DNA from: Deuterostichococcus epilithicus
Lineage: Eukaryota > Chlorophyta > Trebouxiophyceae > Prasiolales > Stichococcaceae
Length of the DNA stretch: 64,000 bases
Assembly (NCBI GenBank): GCA_033439295.1
Contig: JAVTLE010000023.1
Coordinates: 4,500,530 to 4,564,529 of the forward strand
Reading direction: 5' to 3'
Position 1 is the stretch's first letter, and every line of letters starts with the position of its first letter. The notes below the pieces were generated by a model. The model saw only the letters and a list, made by a program, of their open reading frames with translations, was not told the origin of the DNA and searched no databases. Below are positions 1 through 9,928 of the stretch, piece after piece. The position numbers were made by a program, and so were the translations under genes.

Positions 1-11
1 TGTCTCCGCAG

Positions 12-3000
12 GCCAGCATTGCCCAGGGTACCCACCCCATAAACATGGACCCGACGCTGCATGCTGAAGCGCGTGCGCTGCTGGACTCGCTGATCGGGCC
101 GCCGCGGCTGCTGGCAGCCGCGCCGCTGCGGGGGCTGCTCATCGTGGCGTGCGGCCCGGGGAAAGGCTGCATGTCCCCCTCCGTCGTTGCCGTGCGGCCG
201 TCCACCGGTGACAGAACGCCCAACAATGCGGACTGCTGAGGTGTCTGGGGGCGCATTTTGCCTAGGTGCCTGGGAGCCCTGGAGGCGCTGGTGACAGGGG
301 CTGTCGCATCCATGTGGCTGCCCCTCTCGTCCAGCACTGCCAAGGCTCCCAGATAATCCTGATGCCATGTTGGGGTGTCGCATGTCACAAGCCACATGCA
401 GCAATACAAGAACAGGCAGCGGGCCGTTGCGTGTGCACAGCCGTGTGGCTGTTAGGGTTTAGGGTATCGCATCGCATTGGCCGGCCGGTTCAGGTTTCCG
501 GTTGCGAGCAGCGCTGTTGTGAGGGTGGCAAGGCGGCCAGCAGCTGTGCCGCCGCAAACCATGCTCATGCTCGAGCTCCTGCGCCCGCCACCGAAGGAAC
601 CTCGCTACACCTTTCTGAACTCTGTTTCACGCTCAAAATGGTGAAAGCGAACGTGTGTGCTGGCGACAGGCGAGGTGGTCGCACAGTGCGAGCTGGGCCC
701 GACGGAGGCCGTCACCGCGCTGGCCGCGTGGCCGACGCTCACGGCGCCCTTTGCTCGGCCGGGTACACATGTCTGTGACGCGACTGCCGCCGTCTTGGCT
801 CATGCTGCACGCTCCATGCAGGCGTGCGGCGCACACCTGGCCTCTGCTTGGTGCTGCACCTTTTCCCAAGGCGGTGGTTTGATCCGCTGGCGTCTTCTCC
901 CCCTCTAGCAGGCCACACCGCAGCCGCAGCGGAGCCGCCGCGCCGGCGCCGCGGCGACGGCGCCGCCACGATGGTCCTGGACCTGGACCCTGCGGCNTTT
1001 CCGCCGCCGCCGCCGCCGCCTCGGAGGGGCGTGCCGCTGCCCCCAGGCGAACCGTTTCTGGATGCGGGCGAGGCCGGCGGCGAGGAGGCGTTCGTGGCGG
1101 NGGGCACGTCGTACAAGGCGCCGCCGCCGGCGCTGTGGCACGCTGCGCCGGCGCCGCGGGGGCGGCTGCTGCTCCTGCGGCTGGAGGCGCCAGAGGACGA
1201 GGCCCAGACGGAGGGTGCGCACCTGCAGAACCTCGTGTTAGCACTCACATGGTTGCAGTGCACACTCCATGCAAGATGCATGTGGATGCACAGGGTCAGG
1301 CACGGCTGCCGCGACCCGCTGGGCGCACAACCTGCAACCCCGCGCTGCGTCAGCCGTTGTTCTGCCCAGACGGGCGGCTGGCTGAACTATTTCTTTGGAG
1401 GCAGGATGGCGCCTGGCGGCACATGCTGCGGTGCTGCAGGTGGATAGACGATCTGAACCCCAGGTTTCACGAGGCTTTCGTAACATCAAGTCGCCAGACT
1501 GGAGTACGGCGCATTTGATGCAGGCTGGCGTCAGAGGGACAGGCACTCAGCCGGGCCACTTGGGGATGACAGGATCACATATCACAACGTCAAAGACGAC
1601 GATGCGAACAACTTCAGAAGTTGCCCTGCTGGCGTCTGGTGCTTGGGATTGGGTTTCAGGGCTCCCCAGTCCTGCAGCAGGGGCAGCCAACGACGGGACA
1701 CCAACAGCCCTCTGTGTGTCAACGAACCTCCTGGCACACTTCCTGCTGCAAGCTGACAAACACTGGCGGCGCAGGTGTTCGCCAGCTTGCAGCAGGAAGT
1801 GTGCCAGGACCTTCTCGACACATAGTCTGCTGTTGATATCACGTCATTGGCATTGGCCGAGGACTTGCTGGAGCTAGCAGAACCGGTCAAGTAGCTGGCG
1901 GCCACCACCCTGCCGGGGCTGCTGCTGGAGAGCGGCGCAACAACTGATGCAGACACCTTCGCAAATGCCGCTCTCTATACACCGTTCCACTCTCCCCGCA
2001 GGCTGGCGCCTCGTGGTGGAGGAGGTTCTGAAGCTGAGTGAGCCGGTCACGGCGCTGGTGCCCGCCGGGCTGCCGGGCCTGCTGCTGGTGGGCGCCGCCG
2101 GGGGCTGGCAGCCTACCGCCTGGTGCGGCGGCGGGTGCCGGCCGGCGGCGGCGGCGCGGCGGCGGCGGCAGCGGCAGCAGCGTCGTGGGCGCCGCGGTGC
2201 GCGGCGCCGGCGCTGGCAGCCTCCCCGACGAGGACGAAGTGTCCAGCCACCCCGCAGGTGAGGGCTTCTGTTCCAAGTCGCTGCCTTGCTCGCTACATAG
2301 TGGTGGCACGACCGACGGGACCGAGGTGTCCAGCCACCCCGCAGGTGAGTTGTGCGGGCTGCAGCTTCTGTGTGCCATGGGCGGAAGGAAGGGCACATCT
2401 GGTGGGCCAGTCGACGTTCATCTGCAGGGGTGTCTGACAGCCGGCAGAGTGCTGGCGGTGCGTTTGACAGTCACCTCGTGCGCCTACTCCCAAGGCTGCT
2501 GCCTTTGCCTGCTGCACATTGGTGACAATGGGTGCCATTGGGTGGCACAACTCAGCCTGTCGCGCCCCCAAGCCAGACTGGGCGAAGTTGTGCAGGTTGG
2601 TGAATTTAGCAGCGAAACTACACTTGCCGGCGTGGTGGCAGCTGGCGCAAGCTGGAATGCCTGTAGATGCACAACTCGAAGCGCGGCCGTCATACTTTCT
2701 TCCAGCCATGTCGGCGGGTGACCAGTGACGTCTGTTGCACAAGCTTGCTGACACGAGAAGGCCTGGAGGCGACTCTCACCACTCGAGGTTGTCCCTGAGC
2801 ACCTGCTGCGATCTCGCGCAGCAGCTGCGCGCCGACAGCTTTTGAGTGGTGAAAATCACGCGGCTCCCATGGCGAGGCCGAACACATGGTTTTGTGAGGC
2901 CAGCCAATAAAGGCTCGGAGCTTGGTTCTTATAGCATCGTGTAGAGACTGCCCTACGGCGGCATCCTATGCTAACTTGCACGACTCATGATCCTCTGTGC

Positions 3001-6000
3001 AGACGCGGCGGTGCGGCGGCACTCCGAGGACGGCGCCGCCGCAGCCGCCGCGGCTGGCGGGCGCCGCCCGGAGGCGCAGGGCTGGGCGTTCGAGGCGCGG
3101 CGGCGGCGGGTGCGGCGGCTGCCGGGCGGCAGCAGCAGCTTCGACGGCACCGGCGGCGGCGACGCCCGGCAGGACGGTGGCGAGCAGCAGGCATCCGGGG
3201 GCGGCGCCGACCTGCTGGCCTCGCCGGAGCTGCACGAGCCAGAGGTGAGCAGCCAGCCCCTTGGCGCAACTGCGCAGCTCGGGTCGCATTTTGGCAGCCC
3301 TGCCTCGTTTGCCGAGAAACGAGAACATCAGCGTTCGGAGCAACTCGCGGGCAGCTGGGCCAATGGCCCGTATCCTGGCCTGTGTGGTCGTTGCCATGGC
3401 CATGCCAAAGCCGAGACAATATTGAATCCAAGGTTGTGTAACGGACCTGTATGCCTCATGCTGCGTGCGCAGACGCCGCGGCTGCGATGGGTGGAGCACT
3501 GGGGCCTGGCGCGCCACGCATGGCGGCGGCTACCGGCGCCGCCCGCCAGCCTGCACGTGGACGCCACCACGGGCGCCGTCGCCGTCGCCGACGCCCGCCA
3601 CTCTGCGCGCCTGCTGGCCTTCGACCCCCTGGGCGAGCCGGCCTTCGAGGTACACCACACCCGGGCTACAGAAAGCAGTAGCACCTCCTCAAACCGAATG
3701 CGAACAAGTACAGCTTGAACCTGCTGCGCACAGGAGCCCGTCCGCACCAGCATCTGCAATCCGCTCGATGGCCGAGAGGTTCTGACCACTCAAAGTCTCT
3801 GGGAACTCGGGTACAAACGGGTTGCAGGCGCTGATGCCGTTGCCTGTGCACTTGCCGGCTGCTGTCTGCTGCCTTGACACAGCGGCAGCCCGGGCTGATG
3901 CGGCGCGCCCGACGCATCAGCATGGTTCAGAAGTATGCAGCGTGCAGAAGACTAAGCAGTTATCCCTTCGTGCAACGCCCAAACGGTGAGTGTTGGAGCG
4001 CAGATGCTGCGGGCGGACCGGGCGGCGCGGCCGGCCGTCGCCGCGCTGGCGCTACCGCCGCCGCTGCCGGAGCAGGACGGCGCTGCGTCGCCGGCACCCG
4101 TCTGCACCGATTGCGGGTCTGTATAAACTCACCTCTGAGCCTTGCTCAGTCACATCTTCCAGAGGTTTCGGCCTCCAGAGGCTTCGATCCAAGCAGTGAG
4201 CGACGATGTGGCAGCCGCCGGTGGCGCCTGGCTGAGGTTGCCAATGCTGCAGAGCAACTGCTGCCTGTGCCATCGAGAACGCTGCCGACAGCCGTCGAAT
4301 AGTCAGAAACTGAAGCTTAACAGCTCCTCTGCTCAAGTTCACATGGCAGCTCCCATGCATTGGCCGCATCCTGCGATGCTGGTTCCACTACTGTCTGCAC
4401 TCCCGCGCATGCCAGAAGCATCTGTGCACGCTCTGACGCCGTGAGAGCTGTCCTGGTAAACACGTGATGTTGGAAAAGCACAGCCCCTGCTGGTGTTCCT
4501 GCGCCGCCACGATTCGCGTTCCCAGCCTGCAAACCCTGCTGAAACCCTGCGGCACCTGAACCCTGCGACAGGTGCGCCATTGCGCCTCCCGACATGGCAC
4601 ACATCGTGGTTGCGGACGCGGCCAGCATGCTGGCGGTGCTGGTGCCGGACTCGCAGCACCGGGGGCCCGAGTCCAACGCGGACGTCGGCACGAGGTTCTG
4701 CCTCGGCAGCGCCGCCACCGGCCTGGCGCTGGGTGAGACGAGCATGCCAAAACCGTGCTCCAGTGTGCTCCGTGCGGGTCAGCGCTGCTTGGCGCTTGGC
4801 AGAGGCTGCTGGGGCGGCGAGCCAGCACTGTTGGCATACATTTTGCGGACCCAAGTCATTGGCTTATGCGCAGATCCTGCTGCACCGCCAACCTGGCAGC
4901 AGCAGAGCAGTCTCGCTGAGGTCCCTGTCAAACCATCTTCGCAGCACTGTTTTGAGCGGTTGCCCCCGCATGCAGGCGGCTTTGCTTTCGAGGGGCTCCT
5001 GAGCGCTGCAGTGGCAGCACCGGCGCCAGCGCCGAGCCCGTCACCGCGGTGGCCGCCCAGCGGCCCTGACCTAGCCTCCACCACCGACGCGACGGCGGCC
5101 ACAGGCACGGCGCCAATGCAGATAGCCAGCAAAGCGGCTCCAGATGCATCTGCCCCCGCCGCAGAGGCAGCTGACAGCGTGGCAGCGCCGGAGCCGCAGC
5201 CGGCGCTGGTGGTGGCATCGGCGGACGGCGGCATCACCTCGGCGGTGCCCATCACTGCTGGCTCGCATGCGCTGCTGGCGGCGCTGGAGGCGGCGCTCGC
5301 GGCTGACGCCTCACCGCTCGTCGCGCCCGTCTCAGGTGGTACTTGTTTGATGTGAGAGGCCGTGAAGGAGTCTGGATGGCGACCAGGGCATGCGCACAGG
5401 TTTCTCACGCTCCCCAAGGGGACAGCGCAGTCTGTACTGTTGGTGAGTGCAAAGAGCCAGTCGGCTGTAACCGTATGATGCTGACACATGTGCTGCGGGG
5501 CCTTGCGTCGGCAATGCGGGCATGGGCAGAAATTGGCTGGTCGGCTGCAGCAGCAGCGAATCACATCTAGGGTCGCCAAGGATTGCTGTCCTACTGCAAT
5601 GGTCTCTTCTGCAGGCGAGGCGCATGCAGCCTTTCGCGACGGCGCCGGCGGCCCGCCGCGCGGCGGCTGCGGCACCCGCATGGTCGATGGCGACCTTCTG
5701 GAGACTTTTCTGCACATGTCGGAGCCACAGCAGCAGGCAAGATGGCGTATCTGCAACAAGCGTATGTGCATGCCTTTCACATGAAGTGTGCGTCACGTCG
5801 GCTGCCCTTCCTGTCGCCTGCTGACCCCAGCAGGCTGTGCTTGAAGGGCGAGTTCTGTCGCTGCGCTTGCAAGCAACTGACAATGTGCCGCACGCAGGCT
5901 GTGGTTGCGAGGGCACTGGCGGGACTAGAGGCAGAAGCACTGGCCGCCGGCGGGCCACCCCTGGCTCGCCCGCCAGCGGCAGCGGCGCCACACACGCAGA

Positions 6001-6134
6001 GGGCTTTGGGTTCGCTGCCAATTGTGTTGGATCACCCGCATGCCTACGAAGCAGCATCCAGCCGCGCCGGTCTGGAGGCTGAGACGCGGCTGGTGGCCGC
6101 TCATGTGGAAGGTGTTTTGGCTGCTCTGGATTAA
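12..6134 (+). CDS. DDB1/CPSF-A family beta-propeller protein, C-terminal part
   Basis: The 5' end of the gene lies before the window. The phase-consistent exon chain is 12-165, 670-762, 909(or 912)-1214, 2002-2257, 3003-3244, 3473-3649, 4004-4116, 4572-4732, 4976-5335, 5615-5736 and 5898-6134 (TAA). Family signals in order are a strand reading RGRLLLLRLEA, then EPVTALVPAG followed by LLLVG, then a strand with SARLLAFDPLG, then HIVVADAASMLAVL, and near the end VDGDLLETFLHMS followed by VVARAL. This order and the DGDLLE-type C-terminal helix are typical of DDB1, CPSF160 and SF3B3; the helix is closest to DDB1 (DGDLIESFL). Low-complexity Ala/Gly/Pro inserts and weak conservation argue against canonical DDB1. 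A divergent plant-type CPSF-A paralogue is the better guess. The last intron (5737-5897) uses a GC donor, and the first visible intron would also need one. Exon 2002-2257 changes frame internally between about 2095 and 2240, so a base error or an unseen intron is likely there. Ns occur at 997 and 1101. Confidence 0.75.
1729..1809. repeat. perfect 27-bp inverted repeat (hairpin) in an intron
   Basis: Positions 1729-1755 and 1783-1809 are exact reverse complements (27 of 27), separated by a 27-nt loop that can pair further (AACAC with GTGTT). It lies inside the 1215-2001 intron of the CPSF-A family gene, so it would be transcribed as a stem-loop. The size fits a small-RNA precursor or a recent inverted duplication; the sequence alone cannot separate these. 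Confidence 0.9.
2239..2349 (+). repeat. duplicated exon end plus 5' splice site
   Basis: The 24 bases at 2239-2262 (end of exon 2002-2257 plus its GTGAG donor) recur exactly at 2326-2349, 87 bp downstream in the intron. Flanking bases are similar but diverged (GACGAGGACGAAG versus GACGGGACCGAGG). The second copy keeps a good GTGAGT donor and could be used as an alternative 5' splice site. Confidence 0.9.
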
Positions 6135-6785
6135 AGGCTTGACCGATGAGGTGCAGCATGACGTGCAGATTTCAGATTGCCCTTTGCGGAGGTGATTTTT
6201 GGGTCGAAGGCTGTCCACCACAGTATCAAGTGCACCTGGTATTTGCGATGTTGCATTTCCTTCGTTGAAGTGCCGTTTGCAAGCAAAGTTTGCCCTGCAG
6301 TATTTCACCATGTAAACAAACCCCCTGAACCAAGGAACGGAGTCGTGGGAACGTAGATTCCCGTTTATATACACAGCATGCTGACACCGCACTGGCATCA
6401 AATTTCGTCTGCCAGCGTCCCCAGCGCCTGGCTGTTTGCAATCCTTTTAAGCACCTGAGCGCCTCTACGTTGAGTGCAACGGTGACCGCGCGTGACCGGC
6501 GCCGCGGCTCTGCAGAACATAGCCGACTGCAAGAGGGCGCCTGCCGGCGGTGGGAAGTCTGGCTCGTGCAAAAGTGAGGGGTGATGCAAAGTAGTGCACA
6601 TGTACCCGCTTGGCAAGCCGCTCAGCGTCGCACTAGCACACGGCGCAAGCCCTCTCTCATCCAGATAGGGCTAGATGATCGGCAGCACATCGGCAGGCAG
6701 CATGCAAGGCAGAATCATATGCCATATGCCCATGCCGCCACTACTCACCGCCGCTATGTATGCACACTCCGCCATCCTCAGTAAG
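6135..6785. other. intergenic region, no gene seen
   Basis: This is the 3' flank of the CPSF-A family gene. A TGTAA motif near 6313 could be its poly(A) signal, as in green algae. No open frame with family similarity or credible splice structure is seen on either strand. Confidence 0.5.
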
Positions 6786-7071
6786 CGCGGGAAGGCCGCC
6801 AGGAACTGTAAAACGCTAGAGACGCGGGGCTTTTCTCAGCACGACAAAAGTATCCGTGGAGACGCGGGGAGGCCGTGAGGGCACCAGCTACTGTAGAAGC
6901 CATTGGAGTCGCGGGGTGCAAAAGGGCAACCGTGGAGACGCGGGAAGGCCGCCAAGAGCTGTAAAACGCTGGACAGCACCAAAAACGAGTTACCGTGGAG
7001 ACGCGGGGAGGCCATGAGGGCACCAGCTACTGTAGAAGCCATTAGAGACGCGGGGTGCAAAAATACAACCG
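6786..7071. repeat. tandem units carrying echoes of the tRNA-Ala 3' end
   Basis: Two imperfect units (about 6786-6936 and 6937-7077) run into the tRNA gene. Each carries the shared string GCGGGAAGGCCGCCA and then GTAAAACGCT, followed by GGGCACCAGCTACTG and TAGAAGCCATT. Copies of GAGACGCGGG, the sequence of the tRNA acceptor/T-arm 3' side, occur near 6820, 6859, 6932, 6997, 7046 and in the tRNA at 7074, with a variant GAGTCGCGGG near 6907. Confidence 0.8.
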
Positions 7072-7144
7072 TGGAGACGCGGGGAATCGAACCCCGGACC
7101 TCCCGCATGCGAAGCGGGCGCTCTACCAACTGAGCCACATCCCC
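7072..7144 (-). tRNA. tRNA-Ala(CGC)
   Basis: Reading the minus strand gives a complete 73-nt cloverleaf. The acceptor stem GGGGATG pairs with CGTCTCC, the discriminator is A73, and the D-loop contains AGTTGGTAGA. The anticodon stem CCCGC/GCGGG encloses the loop TTCGCAT, giving anticodon CGC. The T-arm CCGGG/CCCCG carries the GTTCGAT loop. The acceptor stem holds the G3-U70 wobble pair that is the main identity element for alanyl-tRNA synthetase. There is no intron and no encoded CCA, as expected for a eukaryotic nuclear gene. Confidence 0.97.
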
Positions 7145-7214
7145 TCGATGACGATTTCGATGTTTTGGCATTCGATTCCGGCGATAATAATTCGTAAACA
7201 CTTGCAACGGCGCA

Positions 7215-7680
7215 TTCTCATCGCAGCAGCAGTTCCAGCAGCGGCAGCAGCGGCAGCGGCAGCAGCGACAGCAGCATCAGACGTCGGCGCAGCAGCAAGC
7301 GACGGCGCGGCAGCGGCAGCAGCAGCAGCGGCAGCAACAGCAGCAGCGGCAGCAGCGGCAGCAGCGGCGACACCGGCGGCAGCAGCGGCGGCAGCAGCGG
7401 CGGCAGCAGCGGCGGCTGCAGCGACACCGGCAGCAGCACCAGCTGCTGCAGCAGCAACATCAGGCGTCGGCGCAGCAGCAAGTGGCGGCGCAGAAGCTGT
7501 AGCAGCTGCAGCACCGGCAGCAGCAGCAGCAGCATTGCGCGTCGGCGCTGCAGCAAGCGGCGGCGTAGCAGCAGCAGCAGCAGCAGGCGTCGGCACAGCA
7601 GGAGGCGGCGTCGTAGCAGCAGCAGCGGCAGCGGCGGCAGCAGCGGCAGCAGCAGCAGGCACCGGAGTAGCGGCAATGAC
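7215..7680. repeat. GCA/GCG trinucleotide block
   Basis: About 460 bp consist almost entirely of GCA and GCG triplets with occasional GAC, ACC and GTC. All frames are therefore open and would encode poly-Ala, poly-Leu or poly-Cys/Arg tracts. The long open frames here are a by-product of triplet composition. I see no splice sites or domain that would make it a gene. Confidence 0.85.
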
Positions 7681-7699
7681 AGCAGCGACGGCCCCAGTA

Positions 7700-8401
7700 G
7701 GGGCGGCGCCTGCTGGCGGTGGACGTCTGGCTCATCTGTCAGCGGGGGGTAGAGCGAGGGGTCTGGCGCCTGGTGTGCCTGGCAGCCCTGTCCGCCCTGG
7801 ACTATGTATGGACGCTGTCCGGTGGCCCGCCGCATCCTAGTTGGGCAGCCGGGGCCGCCGCAGCTGGCCCCTACAGGTGCAGCGGGCGGCCGTGGCGTGT
7901 TTCAAGTATCCTGTAGGAGTTTTGTGCCGTACGATTGGTCCAAGAGGGGTGGCGGGGGTCCGCCGCCGCCGAGGGGCCCTTCATCTTTTTCAGCAACCAG
8001 CTGCAGCGGTCGGCAGTCGTCCTATCGGCAGGCGGCGCCTAGCAGCTGGTGTGGATTTGGTTCCTTGCAGGCGATGCGTTTTGTCGTGGTGCTGTTCTTG
8101 CTCTGATTAGCATTAGGTCCTAAAGGTAAATTGGTCGTTTGTGCTCCTGTGGTGCGCGCTCCCGCGGGCCCGCGGGCGCCTAACGTTTGTGCACCTGTGT
8201 GGTTCGCTGAAGCTGCAGGGACTCGTCCCCCTTTTGTGTGTGGTCCTGGGGCCACTCCACCCCTACCGCCACATCAAGGGGCCACACACCCTCGCTGCGG
8301 GCTACGGCAAGCGCTGGTCCGGCCCGCCGCTCGCCTCGCGGCGGTGGCGGCGCTCGCTGTCATGGATGTCCTGCCGCCCCGCCGAGCACCACTGCCCTTG
8401 A
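7700..8401 (+). other. possible orphan coding fragment, unrecognised
   Basis: Two open segments on the plus strand have a mixed, protein-like composition: about 7719-7910 (hydrophobic stretch LVCLAALSALDYVW) and about 8141-8401 (GLVPLLCVVLGPLHPYRHIKG, then GKRWSGPPLASRRW, stop TGA). A candidate acceptor CTGCAG precedes GGACTCGTCC near 8219. They could be two exons of a small membrane protein or a decayed gene. No start codon, promoter or family match is evident. Confidence 0.2.
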
Positions 8402-8745
8402 CGCCAAAACTTGGGTACTGCTCATGGTCAGTGATCTGCATACCAGCCCTTGTGCACACAGCGACCCAGCTCGGACCCTCGGCCTGCCTGAAAGCTTGAT
8501 TGTACTACAGCGTTCCGCCGCTTGAGTGCTGCCGCACCCTCGCTGTTTCAGCTTCGTTGCTAACCCCCTACTAGCTGCTTCTCAAGCTTTGCTGAGTCTA
8601 GGATGCAATGCCTTGAAAAGTGAAGGGCGATGCCAGTAGTCTCCGCCATTGAAGCGGAGCTGTGGGCGGCTGCAGCAGCTGCCGAAGCAGGAGCAGCGCC
8701 ACTAGGCGCCGCCGTTCCCATAGCGGCGACGGGGGCGGCAGACTA

Positions 8746-8848
8746 CCAGCACCAGCACCAGCACCAGCACCAGCACCAGCACCAGCACCAGCACCAGCAC
8801 CAGCACCAGCACCAGCACCAGCACCAGCACCAGCACCANCACCAGCAG
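8746..8848. repeat. CACCAG hexamer array
   Basis: About 17 tandem CACCAG units, with an unresolved base N at 8839, probably where the assembly was ambiguous. It reads as His-Gln, Ala-Pro or (minus strand) Leu-Val repeats, but no surrounding gene model uses it. Confidence 0.95.
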
Positions 8849-9928
8849 CAACCCCGCCCCACAGCGTTGAGGCCAATAGCAATAGCGGCATCGCATCAGC
8901 AGCAACAGCCACCAACAATGCAGCTACATCAACAGCGGCGGGGCAGAATGACCGGTGTTTGCAAGCCGTTCAAGCGGCGCTATTTCTGAATGTGGACAGA
9001 TAGAGTAGGGCTTTAAAACTTGACGGGGTGTGCCGCAGCGGCTCCAACCTTGGACAACTGAACAATGCACCCTGGTCGCGGTTTGCTATATGGCTATGAA
9101 TGCGGCTGCTGGCTCATTTGCAGCTGATGCATGGGTGGCGAATTCATATCAAAGCGCCCTGTTCATCAGCAGGTTCCGTCAGGCTGTGCTGTTCTTGTGG
9201 TGAAATGGGCCATCAGATGTGCATCTGTACGCTTAATTTGTGCTCTTGCAGTGGAGGCCTTCTCATTACTGCAGCCGCGCATAGAACATCCCCTCACAAT
9301 GTCGAGTTGCACAAAGACATTGTGTCACCTGCTGCTCCTACCTGACCCTCAGTCCTGACCTCATGAAATTACAACGGTTGCAAAAGCAGGTGCGGCGACG
9401 CTACATCAAACACCAGCTCCAAGCACAGGATATCACTTGGAATCCTAAAATCGTGGCTGACGGCTGGCCTACCAGACAGTAAAAAGCTGATCAGACTGGA
9501 CAGTCGTCCGTTCAAGCAGTCTGAAGTCAGCACGCCCCCTGCAGCTGGCACCGAATCATGGTCCCCCAAACACTCAGCGATCCCAGAGTCGATGGAGCGC
9601 CTGCTGACTGAGCACCCCGCCAGATTGTACCGCCACACTGCACCGGCTTCCAAAAAATGTAACTATCACTGCCCTGAGCCGCTGTTGCGGTCGCCGCTGT
9701 CGCGGTTTCCGCCCTGGCACTCAGAAGTCCCACCAGGGATGTGCGTTTAGCGCTGGCACCCGCCTGCTGCGTCAGGTCCAACCTTTGGTGGACTCTCGTC
9801 CGGCCGCTGCCGTCATGACCGATGTCGTGGCGAACGGCAATGAGATTGGCGGCCGATCGAGCCGAGCTGATGCCAGGCCGCGAGTGCAATTTGTGCTGCT
9901 GCTGCTGCTGGGACTCTGCGAGACGTGA
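8849..9928. other. intergenic region downstream of the PP2C-type gene
   Basis: It holds the tail of the repeat block and the 3' flank of the minus-strand phosphatase gene. Short open frames occur on both strands, but none has a recognisable motif or consistent splice sites. Confidence 0.5.

Noticed and set aside
12-6134. Naming the first gene DDB1 or CPSF1 outright
   Set aside because: The C-terminal helix favours DDB1 and the middle resembles CPSF160, but overall conservation is too low and inserts too large to choose.
7055-7840. Long plus- and minus-strand open frames encoding poly-Ala or poly-Leu proteins
   Set aside because: They arise from the GCA/GCG triplet composition, the plus-strand frame begins inside the tRNA gene region, and no splice sites or domain support them.
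8141-8401. Wax-synthase-like reading suggested by GKRWSG
   Set aside because: Only a few residues resemble that family's conserved RRW segment; not enough to name it.
8702-8905. Leu-Val repeat protein on the minus strand
   Set aside because: It is only the translation of the CACCAG hexamer array.
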